This document shows positions 9,859 through 19,111 of a stretch of DNA of 64,000 bases, piece by piece. Position 1 is the stretch's first letter. Every line of letters starts with the position of its first letter. Source of the stretch: Sporosarcina sp. HYO08 (GTDB taxonomy: Bacteria > Bacillota > Bacilli > Bacillales_A > Planococcaceae); NCBI RefSeq assembly GCF_001563475.1, contig NZ_LPUT01000028.1, positions 62,001 through 126,000 of the forward strand, given 5' to 3'. A model generated the notes under the pieces. It had not been told where the DNA came from. It did not search any database and saw only the letters and a list, made by a program, of their open reading frames with translations. A program made the position numbers and the translations under genes.

Positions 9859-10494
9859 ATGGAAATAGAACGCATCAACGAAAATACCGTAAAGTTTTTT
9901 CTTTCATATATGGACATTGAAGAGCGCGGCTTTACACGGGAAGAAGTCTGGTATAACCGCGATAAAAGCGAAGAGTTGTTTTGGGAAATGATGGACGAAA
10001 TTAATGACGAAACAGAATTTGAAATCGAAGGGCCTCTTTGGATTCAAGTTCATGCAATGAGCGGTGGGATCGAAGTAACTGTCACGCGTGCCCAGCTGCC
10101 TGCCGATGGAGAAGCGATGGAATCTCCATTTGATTTGGATGACCCTAAAAAGTTTTTCCAACAAGTCGGAGAAAGTTCAGATGATTTATTAAATGATCAA
10201 TCTTTTGAATGGGATGAAAATATGTTTGTTTTCGAAGAATTCGAAAACCTTATTCAATTAGCAAATCGTGTTGCAGAGTCTGAGGTACAAACATCTCTTT
10301 ATTCTTTTGAAGACAAATTCTATTTGCAGGTAATTTATGATACCGACAAGATGGATGACGCCCAAAAAACAGATATCTTCAGCGTTATATCCGAATTCGG
10401 AACGACTTCCAATATGACCATACACAGACTTGAAGAATATGGAACTATTGTTATGGAATCAGATGTCTTCGAAACGATTAAACAATACTTTTGA
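9859..10494 (+). CDS. mecA: MecA, ClpC adaptor protein
   Basis: Adaptor that delivers ComK, ComS and other substrates to the ClpCP protease and helps ClpC assemble. The N-terminal substrate-binding domain opens MEIERINENTVKFFLSYMD and continues with the conserved WYNRDKSEELFWEMMDE. An acidic linker leads to the C-terminal ClpC-binding domain (about residues 120-211). The length of 211 is typical. GGAAGGGAG precedes the ATG. Its position between spx and coiA is as in B. subtilis and staphylococci. Confidence 0.95.
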   Translation: MEIERINENTVKFFLSYMDIEERGFTREEVWYNRDKSEELFWEMMDEINDETEFEIEGPLWIQVHAMSGGIEVTVTRAQLPADGEAMESPFDLDDPKKFFQQVGESSDDLLNDQSFEWDENMFVFEEFENLIQLANRVAESEVQTSLYSFEDKFYLQVIYDTDKMDDAQKTDIFSVISEFGTTSNMTIHRLEEYGTIVMESDVFETIKQYF

Positions 10495-10513
10495 ACAGCT
10501 TCATGCACAATTT

Positions 10514-10547
10514 GGCCGCCTACTTTTGGTGGCTTTTTTATTTTTTG
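10514..10547 (+). terminator. Terminator of mecA
   Basis: GCCGCC pairs with GGTGGC across a 7-base loop, followed by seven T residues and a further T-rich stretch. Confidence 0.8.
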
Positions 10548-10624
10548 AAAAATATAGATTGCTCTTTCGTCAGAATGTTTGTAGAATTACGTTAAAGGGA
10601 GGGGGTCCTATACTAACAGCCAAA

Positions 10625-11755
10625 ATGAAAAATGGACTGTTCGTCATTTTGTCAGAGGGAATGAAAAAAGAGCAATTGCGGAAATGGCGAAAAACCGAGC
10701 AGTTCTTTTGTCCGCAATGTGACCAGCCAGTCCAATTAAAAGTTGGAGAAATCATCATTCCGCATTTTGCTCACCTTAAAGATGATGCCTGTGAAACAAC
10801 TTTTTCGGAAGGAGAAACACAAGATCATTTACGAGGAAAACAACAGCTGTATTCATTTTTTCAACAACGTACAGAACAAGTGCATTTGGAACCTTACTTA
10901 ACTTTGTTAGCGCAAAGACCAGATCTTTTAGTGTTCGATCAAGAAAAAAGAATTCCAATTGAGTTTCAATGTAGCGCAATCCCAATTTTACAAAAAGAAG
11001 AACGAACAGCAGGCTATGAAGGAAATGGGATGCAACCGATCTGGATTTTACGCACACCCGTAAACTTAGCAGCATTTGCGGAAGGTTTAGGTGTTTTTAC
11101 ATTTTCCAAATTTCAAGAGAGCTTCTTTACTAAACAATCCCCAGAAGGCATTGTCTTCCTCACTTATAACCCCAACACGATGAAATTTCATTATTTTAGC
11201 AGCCTGATCCATATAAGTGGAAAACGGTATATCGGTATTCATCGCACATTATCCTTGGAAAACCAAGTATTTCCTTTTGCACGCCCAAAGCCGCCGACAG
11301 TTCAGGAAATTCACCGATACGTCGACATCTACATGGATAAGAGAAAGAAATTTTTACAAACATGCATCCTATGGAACAAAAAAGGTGTGAATCATCGATT
11401 TCTTAGGGATTGCTATGAAATGCGGTTGCATCCGACAAAGCTGCCGCATTGGATTGGACTACCTGTTTCTGATCAGCATTATTTCAAACAACATGATTGC
11501 GAGTGGCAACTGGCATTGAACCGGTATTTACGGCGACAGCACGTAGGTATTGAAGGGCTTTCCGAGTCACTGGCAAAGAAGTTTACCGTCATGTATGGCG
11601 ATGGCTCCAGACGCCAAATACAAGCTTGTATCGCTTATCAGGATGTTTTGAATGTGGTCCGCATGAATAGTAGCCAAAATGGTGAAGATGAAAGTAAACG
11701 GGCTGTTTTTCATTTACTTGCAGAAAGATTCCTTGCAAAGAGATATGAAAATTGA
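10625..11755 (+). CDS. coiA: CoiA, competence-related nuclease-like protein
   Basis: CoiA is a late competence protein acting on incoming DNA or RecA-mediated recombination. Visible are the N-terminal zinc-finger-like pattern (FFCPQCDQP...HFAHLKDDAC) and the PD-(D/E)XK-type core PDLLVFD...IPIEFQC. The start is uncertain. The ATG at 10625 lies 22 bases from the only good ribosome binding site (AAAGGGAGG, 10594-10602). An in-frame AUA at 10610 lies 7 bases from it and would give MLTAKMKNG, resembling other CoiA N-termini as I recall them. The frame is open further upstream into mecA but without a signal. Confidence 0.88.
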   Translation: MKNGLFVILSEGMKKEQLRKWRKTEQFFCPQCDQPVQLKVGEIIIPHFAHLKDDACETTFSEGETQDHLRGKQQLYSFFQQRTEQVHLEPYLTLLAQRPDLLVFDQEKRIPIEFQCSAIPILQKEERTAGYEGNGMQPIWILRTPVNLAAFAEGLGVFTFSKFQESFFTKQSPEGIVFLTYNPNTMKFHYFSSLIHISGKRYIGIHRTLSLENQVFPFARPKPPTVQEIHRYVDIYMDKRKKFLQTCILWNKKGVNHRFLRDCYEMRLHPTKLPHWIGLPVSDQHYFKQHDCEWQLALNRYLRRQHVGIEGLSESLAKKFTVMYGDGSRRQIQACIAYQDVLNVVRMNSSQNGEDESKRAVFHLLAERFLAKRYEN

Positions 11756-11806
11756 GAAAATAGTTTTGATTCGATTCCCGAAGAAATGGGAGAAAGGGGA
11801 TGCTTG

Positions 11807-13627
11807 ATGGCAAACGAAAGTAAAAACAAAGTCTTAACACGCGATGAGGTAAAAGTAGAAGAGACGTGGCGGCTTGAAGATATTTTCGAAACAGACGAGG
11901 CGTGGGAAAAAGAATATGCAGAAATTGATGCACTTTCGGATAAGGCAGAATCGTACAAAGGTACACTTCATAATGGACCGGAGGCACTTTACGAGGCACT
12001 CCAGTACCGGGATACGCTTTCTGAGAGGTTGAATCGTCTTTACACCTATGCGCATCTGAAGACAGATCAGGACACAACAAATAGCTTTTATCAGGCAATG
12101 GACAGCCGTGTTAAAACGCTTTATGTAAAAGTGTCGACTGCCATGTCATTTTTCTTGCCAGAGCTTCTTTCGATTGAAGAATCCGAATTAAATCAAATCG
12201 TTGAGGAAAATGAAAATTTACGCCTATATAAACAAGAGTTTGAAGAACTGAATGCCCAACGTCCGCATGTATTGCCAGCAGAACAGGAAGCGCTCATTGC
12301 CCAATTATCAGAAGTGACGGGCAATGCGTCTGAAACTTTTGGTATGTTAAACAATGCAGATTTAACTTTTCCGATGGTAAAAGATGAAAACGGGGAAGAG
12401 ATTGAATTGACGCAGGGCCGCTATATCCGTTTCCTAGAAAGTGATGACCGAAGAGTGCGGGAGGATGGATTTAAAGCGATGTACTCGAAATACGGCGAGT
12501 TTAAAAATACTTTTGCCTCAACATTATCCGGAACGATTAAAAGGGATAATGTCAACGCGCGTATTCGAAAGTACAAATCTGCGCGGGATGCAGCGATGTC
12601 CAATAATAGCATTCCGGAACAAGTTTATGAAAACCTTGTCTTAACGATCAATAAAAATGTTCACTTGCTTCAACGATACGTCGCGCTGCGCAAAAAAGTC
12701 TTTGGTCTAGATGAACTTCATATGTGGGATTTATATGCACCGCTCGTTAAAGACACCAAAATGGAAATGACGTATGAAGAAGCGAAACAGACGATGCTCG
12801 AAAGTTTCCATCCACTTGGTGACGATTACGTATCCATCGTGAGAGAAGGGCTTGAAAACCGATGGGTAGACGTTCGGGAAAATAAAGGAAAGCGTTCGGG
12901 TGCCTATTCATCAGGTTCTTACGGAACAAATCCATATATTTTAATGAACTGGCAAGACAATGTGAATAATTTATTTACACTAGCGCACGAGTTTGGCCAT
13001 AGTGTACACAGTTATTATTCCCGTAAGACACAGCCTTTCATTTACAGCGGGTATTCGATTTTTGTGGCAGAAGTAGCTTCAACAGTGAATGAAGCACTCT
13101 TAAATGATCATTTATTGAAAACAATTACTGACGAGGATAAGCGCATTTATTTACTAAACCATTGGCTTGAAGGCTTCCGTGGCACCGTCTTCCGTCAAAC
13201 AATGTTTGCGGAATTTGAGCATTTGATGCATCAGCTCGATCAACAAGGAATTGCATTGACGGCCGATAAGCTCACCGAAGAATATTATGCATTAAATAAA
13301 AAATATTTCGGTGATGATCTTGTAGTAGATGAGGAAATAGGGTTGGAATGGGCAAGAATTCCCCATTTTTATTATAATTACTATGTGTATCAATACTCAA
13401 CGGGCTATAGTGCAGCTGTTGCCTTAAGCAACCAAATCCTTACAGAAGGTGAGCCGGCGGTAGAAAGATATATTAACAACTTTCTAAAAGCAGGCTCATC
13501 CGACTATCCGATTGAAGTGCTTAAAAAAGCTGGCGTCGACATGACAAGTGCCAAGCCAATTGAAGAGGCTTGCCGCGTTTTTGAAGAAAGACTGAATGAA
13601 TTGGAGTCACTTTTATTAAAAAAGTGA
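11807..13627 (+). CDS. pepF: PepF, oligoendopeptidase F
   Basis: Cytosolic M3 zinc metallopeptidase that cleaves short peptides, a natural partner of Opp uptake. The zinc motif is HEFGH within LFTLAHEFGHSVHSYYS, with the third ligand in a downstream VAEVASTVNEALL helix. The length is 606 residues from the chosen start. ATG 11807 is used because AGAAAGGGG lies about 8 bases before it; an ATG at 11786 lies upstream of that site. A strong terminator follows. This is the YjbG position in B. subtilis. Confidence 0.95.
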   Translation: MANESKNKVLTRDEVKVEETWRLEDIFETDEAWEKEYAEIDALSDKAESYKGTLHNGPEALYEALQYRDTLSERLNRLYTYAHLKTDQDTTNSFYQAMDSRVKTLYVKVSTAMSFFLPELLSIEESELNQIVEENENLRLYKQEFEELNAQRPHVLPAEQEALIAQLSEVTGNASETFGMLNNADLTFPMVKDENGEEIELTQGRYIRFLESDDRRVREDGFKAMYSKYGEFKNTFASTLSGTIKRDNVNARIRKYKSARDAAMSNNSIPEQVYENLVLTINKNVHLLQRYVALRKKVFGLDELHMWDLYAPLVKDTKMEMTYEEAKQTMLESFHPLGDDYVSIVREGLENRWVDVRENKGKRSGAYSSGSYGTNPYILMNWQDNVNNLFTLAHEFGHSVHSYYSRKTQPFIYSGYSIFVAEVASTVNEALLNDHLLKTITDEDKRIYLLNHWLEGFRGTVFRQTMFAEFEHLMHQLDQQGIALTADKLTEEYYALNKKYFGDDLVVDEEIGLEWARIPHFYYNYYVYQYSTGYSAAVALSNQILTEGEPAVERYINNFLKAGSSDYPIEVLKKAGVDMTSAKPIEEACRVFEERLNELESLLLKK

Positions 13628-13639
13628 ATACGATAACAT

Positions 13640-13683
13640 ACGGCTCTATCCGTCTTGAATTTTCAACGGGTAGGGCTGTTTTG
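13640..13683 (+). terminator. Terminator of pepF
   Basis: Fourteen-base-pair stem (ACGGCTCTATCCGT with ACGGGTAGGGCTGT, including G-T pairs), then TTTT. Confidence 0.8.
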
Positions 13684-13813
13684 GATGCAATTAAAGCGAT
13701 TTGTCGAAGTTTGCGATTAAATAGGAGTTTCAGACGGTTTTTGAGCAATTTCTATGTCGGAAAATGTGACATTCATGTGAAATTCGTCGTAGATTATTGC
13801 TATCTCGTTTTGT

Positions 13814-13846
13814 ATATGTTAAATTAAAGACGTGAAATAAATCACA
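13814..13846 (+). promoter_or_regulatory. RoxS promoter region with Rex-type operator
   Basis: CGTGAAATAAATCACA (13831-13846) matches the Rex operator core GTGAAATAWWTCAC. It overlaps the expected 5' end of the RoxS RNA, so an NADH-responsive repressor could block it. The AT-rich TATGTTAAAT just upstream is a plausible -10 region. In B. subtilis RoxS is activated by ResD and repressed by Rex; the Rex part is directly visible here, a ResD site is not. Confidence 0.7.
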
Positions 13847-13943
13847 TACCAAACATACACCCCTTTTGTTTGAACGTGAACATTTCTCCCATTCCCTTTG
13901 TAAAAGAGCATCGACTTCCCCCCAGAAGCGATGCTCTTTTCTA
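13834..13943 (+). ncRNA. roxS: RoxS/RsaE small regulatory RNA
   Basis: The RNA sits between pepF and spxH, the position of RsaE in Staphylococcus aureus and RoxS in B. subtilis. It shares their layout: a 5' AAATAAATCACATAcCAAAC segment, a first C-rich loop (ACCCCTTTTG, around 13858-13868), a second C-rich segment (CTCCCATTCCCTTTG, 13886-13900) and a 12-base-pair terminator stem (13902-13913 with 13929-13940). The C-rich stretches pair with Shine-Dalgarno regions of central metabolism mRNAs. Here the terminator loop itself holds six more C residues (13918-13923), a possible third seed. The 5' end is inferred by alignment from memory. Confidence 0.87.
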
Positions 13944-14070
13944 TTGCCTAAAAGCAGGAAAAGTGGCATGACAAACGCCAAAATTTCCACGTAATTAAAT
14001 TCTACATAAAAAAATAGCCTCTTGAATGATGTTAAATCATTAAAAGAGACTATTCTATAGGAGCGAGCGA

Positions 14071-14871
14071 TTATTTTTTACGCCACAAGGTCGTATCCTG
14101 CACTGTCAAGCGTTCAACTTCTTGTTGAAGCAGAAGTTTTTTTAACCCACGCTCGGTTTCTTTATGTGAGAGTCTATAAATGTCGGCAATTTCTTTTGTA
14201 GACAATGTGTCATAGCGTTGAAAAAGATCTTCTAATACTGGTGGCTCCTCTGGATAAATTGGTGTACCGACGAGCTCTTCCAATATTTGTTCATACACTT
14301 CATAGCGGTGGATTCCGTCGACTTTCAAACCTTCATCTTCAATATTTTCATTGAAGAAAACAAAAGTAGGTGCTTTCGTGACTTCCATTTCCTTTGCCAT
14401 GTATAAATCGATTTGTAGCGAACGTAATACATGCTTAGAAGAGAAATCACGTTTAAACTCTTCAACATCCAGCTTGGTTTTTTCGGCGATTTCAACAAGC
14501 ACTGAAAAAGACGTTACATTTCTAGATTTTAAGTAGGAATATTCGAACATCTTTGATAAAAATCTAAAACCAGCCCGCTTACCTTGGAATTCAGCAGCTT
14601 TAACTGCGGTACTTGGAAAAGAGGCATGTATTTTACCACAGGCAGAGACGTCTTCAGAATTTCGAATACATTGTAAATTTAATGTTGGTAAAGATGTAAG
14701 CAGTGCGATGCGCATTGTGAAATACCGTTCATATTCGATTTGCAATCTGCGCAACAGCGTCTGAAGGGACCAGCAATCATCGCAAAATGGATCAAGGAAC
14801 ACATACAATTCGATCGGTCTCGTTGTGATTGCAACATTCATCGAGTTTTCCATTAAAGAACGATTGTTCAC
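14071..14871 (-). CDS. spxH: SpxH (YjbH), Spx degradation adaptor
   Basis: DsbA-like adaptor that presents Spx to ClpXP, keeping Spx low in unstressed cells. The thioredoxin-fold CXXC is CDDC in FLDPFCDDCWSLQTLL. The middle (KAAEFQGKRAGFRFLSKMFEYSYLKSRN) and the AMEVTKAPTFVFFNE-like loop follow the family. The N-terminus lacks the His-rich zinc site of the B. subtilis protein, and the C-terminal tail is short. The GTG at 14871 is chosen because GTGA overlaps the globin stop, with GGAGAGG upstream. It forms an operon with the globin gene. Confidence 0.93.
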   Translation of the reverse strand: MNNRSLMENSMNVAITTRPIELYVFLDPFCDDCWSLQTLLRRLQIEYERYFTMRIALLTSLPTLNLQCIRNSEDVSACGKIHASFPSTAVKAAEFQGKRAGFRFLSKMFEYSYLKSRNVTSFSVLVEIAEKTKLDVEEFKRDFSSKHVLRSLQIDLYMAKEMEVTKAPTFVFFNENIEDEGLKVDGIHRYEVYEQILEELVGTPIYPEEPPVLEDLFQRYDTLSTKEIADIYRLSHKETERGLKKLLLQQEVERLTVQDTTLWRKK

Positions 14872-15257
14872 GAAGGATCCTCTCCGCTTCTATTCACCAT
14901 ATGATTAGCAGTTAAAACGAGGCGCTTAAAATAGACATCGCGAACAGGACCAGCTAATCCAACCTCGTCCATTGCTTCAGACATACATGACAGCCAAGCC
15001 TCAGCCCTAGCTGGTGTGATAGGGAATGGCATGTGGCGTGCTTTCATCATTGGATGTCCATGTTCTTCAGTATATAAATTGGGTCCACCTAAATATTGGG
15101 TTTGAAATTGTTTTTGTTTCCTTGCTACTTCTGAAAAGTCATTTGGGAAAATCGGGTATAGGTCCGGGTGTACGGCCACTTTTTCATAAAACAGATCGAT
15201 AAGCTCCGACAATTTTTCTGCACCGATCTCCTCATAAGGGATCAAAGGTTTTCGCAT
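14868..15257 (-). CDS. yjbI: Truncated (group II) haemoglobin, YjbI type
   Basis: A 129-residue trHbO-type globin that binds haem and reacts with oxygen, NO or peroxide. Typical features are YEEIGAEKLSELIDLFYEKV at the start, the YLGGPNLYTEEHGHPMM segment and the proximal His in RHMPFPI. It lies directly upstream of spxH with a 4-base overlap, linking a haem protein with redox control of Spx. GGAGATTGACAT lies before the ATG. Confidence 0.93.
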   Translation of the reverse strand: MRKPLIPYEEIGAEKLSELIDLFYEKVAVHPDLYPIFPNDFSEVARKQKQFQTQYLGGPNLYTEEHGHPMMKARHMPFPITPARAEAWLSCMSEAMDEVGLAGPVRDVYFKRLVLTANHMVNRSGEDPS

Positions 15258-15439
15258 TTTTATGTCAATCTCCTTTGTTCTGACTGTATTGTCATTCTAC
15301 CAACCCACAGATCATATCTCAAATAAACTGCATTCCCAAAGCTATTTAACACCATTAGTATAAACGGAATTTGTTCATCTGTGCTTGCCAATTATTGACT
15401 TTCAAAAACTGACGGAACAAGCCTTAAAGGTATAAAATT

Positions 15440-15469
15440 ATAAAACAGCAGAATCATCTGCCGTTTTAT
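15440..15469 (-). terminator. Hairpin terminator of cwlQ
   Basis: Thirteen-base-pair stem (ATAAAACAGCAGA with TCTGCCGTTTTAT, one mismatch) flanked by T-rich sequence. It serves the minus-strand cwlQ. The rest of 15258-15490 is AT-rich and must hold the promoter of the globin-spxH operon. Confidence 0.65.
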
Positions 15470-15490
15470 ATTGTATTTCATTAGATCTGA

Positions 15491-16216
15491 TTAAATGATC
15501 TGACTAAATGTAGAAAGTACTTTTTTAACATACTGCTCGGTCTCTTTAAAAGGCGGAATGCCACTATATTTTTTTACATTACCTGGCCCCGCATTGTAAG
15601 CAGCCAAAGCAAGTTCTAAATTATTGTCGAACTGGTCTAGCATCATCCGCAAATATTTTGTACCGCCCATAATGTTTTCTGAAGGATTCAAACGATCCGT
15701 TACGCCCAGAAACTTAGCGGTTCCAGGCATAAGTTGCATGAGGCCTTGTGCACCTGCCCGGCTTGTCGTGTTGTTTTGAAAATTAGATTCTTGCTTAATT
15801 ACAGCAGAAATGAGTTTTTCCGGCACATTATATTGTTTTGCAGCTTGTTTAATAATGTCTGAATAAGAACTGCCATCATTTGATAAGCTAGACGGAGAAA
15901 TAACTTGTGATGGGGCTATTACCGGCTTTTGCATAGCAGTTGATGGCATGAAAGCAGGGTTGAAACCTTGATAGTACAAATTATATATGGATGATGAAGA
16001 CAATGTGTTCATTTTAACGGGTGTATTTGCTTGAGAATCGACCATTTCTCCGAGTAACTGTTGAAAAAGTGTTGAGGTCGATCGGGATTGTTCGGTAAGT
16101 GTTTGAATCGTTCCAAACGATTGCATGGCCGTGAGCTCAAACAACGTACCAAATATTTTCGTATTGATGGAGATCTTTCCTTCCTGCTTAAAGCGGTGAT
16201 AATCTAAAAAATTCAA
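15491..16216 (-). CDS. cwlQ: Lytic transglycosylase (CwlQ/YjbJ type)
   Basis: SLT-domain peptidoglycan hydrolase. The domain spans about residues 125-235: the catalytic Glu lies in SAVIKQESNF, followed by GAQGLMQLMPGTAKFLGV and AYNAGPGNVKKYSG. The N-terminal 115 residues are Ser/Thr/Gln-rich without a signal peptide, so export would be by another route. The start TTG at 16216 has only a weak site (ATGGTGA) and remains uncertain. The gene is divergent from the UPF0738-relQ operon and corresponds to yjbJ in B. subtilis. Confidence 0.9.
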   Translation of the reverse strand: MNFLDYHRFKQEGKISINTKIFGTLFELTAMQSFGTIQTLTEQSRSTSTLFQQLLGEMVDSQANTPVKMNTLSSSSIYNLYYQGFNPAFMPSTAMQKPVIAPSQVISPSSLSNDGSSYSDIIKQAAKQYNVPEKLISAVIKQESNFQNNTTSRAGAQGLMQLMPGTAKFLGVTDRLNPSENIMGGTKYLRMMLDQFDNNLELALAAYNAGPGNVKKYSGIPPFKETEQYVKKVLSTFSQII

Positions 16217-16318
16217 TCACCATTAGTATAACAATTCATTGGAAAAAACGCATACGACAACTGCAAGTCGAGCCTTCATATGATAGACTAAATGTAGCAC
16301 TTGTGAAGGGAAGTAGAA

Positions 16319-16711
16319 ATGGTGGACAGTAAAAAATACGTAAATAATGGCATTCAAAATGGACAGGAAATACAATTTTTATTGAGTGAAGAAATGAATG
16401 GACCCAAAGGGGTTCCGTCAGGAAAAATGATCACAGATTCAGACGAAGTATCTTTCGTATACCTTTTTGAGGATCAAGACATCTATGAACCCATTCATTT
16501 TACACAAGCAGTTTGGCCTTTGATGGTCAAAGCATTACAGGAAAAAGCTGAACCGATGCTTGTATGGCAGGATAAAGCTGTACCCTTGAAAGGCTTTTTA
16601 GATGAATTGCAAATGCTTATTTATAATATTGAAGGTAATGGGAACTATGGAGAGGAATTTACGTCTGCAGTTGAGGAGGCATTTAGCGTGATCCTTCAAA
16701 GTGCAGAATAA
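16319..16711 (+). CDS. yjbL: UPF0738 family protein (YjbL-like)
   Basis: A 130-residue soluble acidic protein without obvious catalytic motifs. It matches yjbL of B. subtilis (UPF0738) by position, immediately before the relQ-type synthetase, and by size. GAAGGGAAG precedes the ATG. The CYTH-type gene yjbK, which lies between yjbJ and yjbL in B. subtilis, is absent here. The function is unknown; the call rests mainly on gene order. Confidence 0.75.
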   Translation: MVDSKKYVNNGIQNGQEIQFLLSEEMNGPKGVPSGKMITDSDEVSFVYLFEDQDIYEPIHFTQAVWPLMVKALQEKAEPMLVWQDKAVPLKGFLDELQMLIYNIEGNGNYGEEFTSAVEEAFSVILQSAE

Positions 16712-16729
16712 AGGCGAGGAGTGTTAGCG

Positions 16730-17398
16730 ATGCGGCAATGGGATTGTTTTTTAGAGCCATATAAACAAGCTGTTGATGAGTTGAAAGTAAAGCTAAAGGG
16801 GCTTCGGGCGCAGTACGATTTAGAAGATGTACATAGGCCTGTCGAATTTGTGACGGGAAGAGTAAAGCCGCTAGCGAGTATTTACGACAAAACACTTGAA
16901 AAAGGAATTCCATTTGAGCCTTCTGCTGAATTAGCAGCGGAACTGCCAGACATTGCCGGACTTCGGATGATGTGTCAATTTGTAGATGATATTGAGACGG
17001 TTGTTGAAACATTGAGGCAGCGCAAAGATATTGAAGTGGTAGAAGAACGCAATTATATTGCCAATACAAAGCCTAGCGGATACCGTTCATACCATATGAT
17101 TATTAAGTATCCAGTTCAGACGATCCACGGAGAAAAAACCATTTTGGCGGAAATTCAAATACGGACATTAGCGATGAATTTTTGGGCGTCTATTGAACAC
17201 TCCTTAAATTATAAATATAAAGGTGCGTTGCCGGAGGAGATCCATCATCGCCTAATCCGTGCTGCGGAGGCAGCTTTTCGACTGGATGAAGAAATGTCGC
17301 TCATTCGTAACGAAATACAAGATGCACAACAATATTTTAGTGCCCATAAAGAAACGTCCAAAAGAAATTATAATCAGAGCGGAGGGCATAAGGAATGA
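16730..17398 (+). CDS. relQ: RelQ (SasB/YjbM), small alarmone synthetase
   Basis: Single-domain (p)ppGpp synthetase that transfers pyrophosphate from ATP to GDP or GTP; a tetramer in known relatives. Motifs are [42 protein letters not shown] and the substrate-binding VEIQIRT-like [24 protein letters not shown]. It has no hydrolase or regulatory domain. ATG 16730 is used because GGCGAGGA lies 9 bases upstream; a GTG at 16721 is too close to it. It overlaps nadK by 4 bases (ATGA), as in B. subtilis. Confidence 0.95.
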   Translation: MRQWDCFLEPYKQAVDELKVKLKGLRAQYDLEDVHRPVEFVTGRVKPLASIYDKTLEKGIPFEPSAELAAELPDIAGLRMMCQFVDDIETVVETLRQRKDIEVVEERNYIANTKPSGYRSYHMIIKYPVQTIHGEKTILAEIQIRTLAMNFWASIEHSLNYKYKGALPEEIHHRLIRAAEAAFRLDEEMSLIRNEIQDAQQYFSAHKETSKRNYNQSGGHKE

Positions 17399-18195
17399 AG
17401 TTTTCGATCCAGTCCCGAAATGATTCATTATCCAATCAGCTCATGGAAGCAGCGAAAGGATATTTGACAGACTTTGGTCTTGTTTTTGATGAAGAAGAAC
17501 CTAACATCGTTGTGTCCATTGGCGGTGACGGAACGATGCTGCACGGCTTTCATAAATATAAACATCGATTAGAAGATACAGCTTTTGTCGGCATCCATAC
17601 AGGGCATCTTGGGTTTTATGCCGATTGGAAGCCGAAAGAGTTAGAAAAGCTAGTCATCTCATTAGCGCGAAAAGAATTTAATGTGATCGAATATCCGCTG
17701 CTTGAAGTAACGATTCAATATCGTCATTCCGGCGATAGTGCTACTTATCTCGCGATGAACGAATCAACTGTGAAATCGCCTGAAGTTACACTTGTAATGG
17801 ATGTAGAATTGAATGGAGAGCATTTTGAGCGCTTCCGCGGCGATGGCCTATGCGTTTCTACGCCGTCAGGTTCAACCGCGTACAATAAAGCACTTGGAGG
17901 GGCAATTATTCATCCGTCACTTTCATCGATGCAGTTAACAGAAATGGCCTCCATTAATAATCGCGTTTTTCGAACAGTAGGATCACCGCTTGTTTTGCCG
18001 GAACACCATAATATTTTGTTGACCCCCGTTAAAGGGCCAGACTTTATGGTGACAATCGATCATTTACAACTACTGCATAAAGACGTAAAATCGATCGAAT
18101 ATAAAGTGGCTGCCGAAAAAGTGCGTTTTGCCAGGTTTAGATCATTCCCATTTTGGAAACGAGTTCATGATTCGTTCATTGATGACAATGGGTGA
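17395..18195 (+). CDS. nadK: NadK, NAD kinase
   Basis: Phosphorylates NAD to NADP using ATP. The family signature [13 protein letters not shown] is at about residues 41-53, and the NE/D-type NAD-binding segment ESTVKSP plus [23 protein letters not shown] follow. Its 266 residues match the Gram-positive enzyme. It starts in a 4-base overlap with relQ and ends 8 bases inside the pseudouridine synthase gene, so the three are co-translated. Confidence 0.96.
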   Translation: MKFSIQSRNDSLSNQLMEAAKGYLTDFGLVFDEEEPNIVVSIGGDGTMLHGFHKYKHRLEDTAFVGIHTGHLGFYADWKPKELEKLVISLARKEFNVIEYPLLEVTIQYRHSGDSATYLAMNESTVKSPEVTLVMDVELNGEHFERFRGDGLCVSTPSGSTAYNKALGGAIIHPSLSSMQLTEMASINNRVFRTVGSPLVLPEHHNILLTPVKGPDFMVTIDHLQLLHKDVKSIEYKVAAEKVRFARFRSFPFWKRVHDSFIDDNG

Positions 18196-19111
18196 AGATA
18201 AACAAAAAGAACGGCGCTTTCATATTACTTACCGCGTAGAAACTGGGAATCTATTGTTGCGTGAATTTTTGCATTCAAAAGGTATTTCTAAACGAACGTT
18301 AACAGCGATTAAGTATGCAGGCGGTGAGATTACGGTCAACAGCGTTGTTCAAAATGTCCGTTATATGCTTCGTCAAGGAGATGAAGTCGGTGTCACATTA
18401 CCACAGGAGGTGCCAAGTGCTGGCTTACTTCCGGAAACCGGTCCATTAACGAAGATCTACGAAGATGAAGCGCTTCTTGTGCTGGATAAGCCCTCGGGAC
18501 AAAGTACCATTCCTTCTCGTGATCATCCCGCTGGAACGGTTGCGAACTTTGTAGCGGGAAAGTTTAAAAGGGAAGGGATACCTGCAACCGTTCATGTAGC
18601 AACTCGGCTCGATCGGGATACGTCGGGGCTTATTTGTATTGCCAAAAATCGGCACATCCACCATTTACTTAGTGAACAAATAAGGAATTCAGGGTTCCGG
18701 AGGCAATATATTGCAATTGTTCATGGAACTGTCGTTCAAGAAGAATGGACAATCGAGGCGCCCATCGGCAGAAAAGATGGCAGTATTATTGAAAGAATTG
18801 TTCGGCAAGATGGTCAGTATGCGCGCACTGATGTGACTGTACTGAAACGGTTTCAAAAAGACGGACAGCAATATACGCAAGTGGCACTTCATCTTCATAC
18901 GGGAAGAACGCATCAAATTCGTGTTCATATGCAATGGAGTGGTCATCCGTTAGCAGGAGATGATCTTTATGGTGGTACGCATGAACATATTCAACGTCAG
19001 GCACTGCATTGTACGGAAATTCAATTCAGCCATCCTTTGACGGGAGAATCATTGGATTTCCAATCGAATATGCCATTGGATATGCAGAAAATGCTTAGTC
19101 AAAACTTGTGA
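18188..19111 (+). CDS. RluA-family RNA pseudouridine synthase (YjbO-like)
   Basis: Converts uridine to pseudouridine in structured RNA, probably rRNA. A small S4-like N-terminal domain (about residues 20-75, [24 protein letters not shown]) precedes the catalytic domain with [18 protein letters not shown], where the Asp of RLDRDTSG is catalytic. The conserved [27 protein letters not shown] follows. ATG 18188 overlaps the nadK stop by 8 bases; longer in-frame starts inside nadK are possible. The 3' end overlaps prpE tail to tail by 17 bases. The exact RNA target is unknown. Confidence 0.9.
   Translation: MGEDKQKERRFHITYRVETGNLLLREFLHSKGISKRTLTAIKYAGGEITVNSVVQNVRYMLRQGDEVGVTLPQEVPSAGLLPETGPLTKIYEDEALLVLDKPSGQSTIPSRDHPAGTVANFVAGKFKREGIPATVHVATRLDRDTSGLICIAKNRHIHHLLSEQIRNSGFRRQYIAIVHGTVVQEEWTIEAPIGRKDGSIIERIVRQDGQYARTDVTVLKRFQKDGQQYTQVALHLHTGRTHQIRVHMQWSGHPLAGDDLYGGTHEHIQRQALHCTEIQFSHPLTGESLDFQSNMPLDMQKMLSQNL

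Noticed and set aside
11589..12098. 169-codon minus-strand frame
   Set aside because: Antisense to the coiA end and pepF start, crossing both genes without its own signals.
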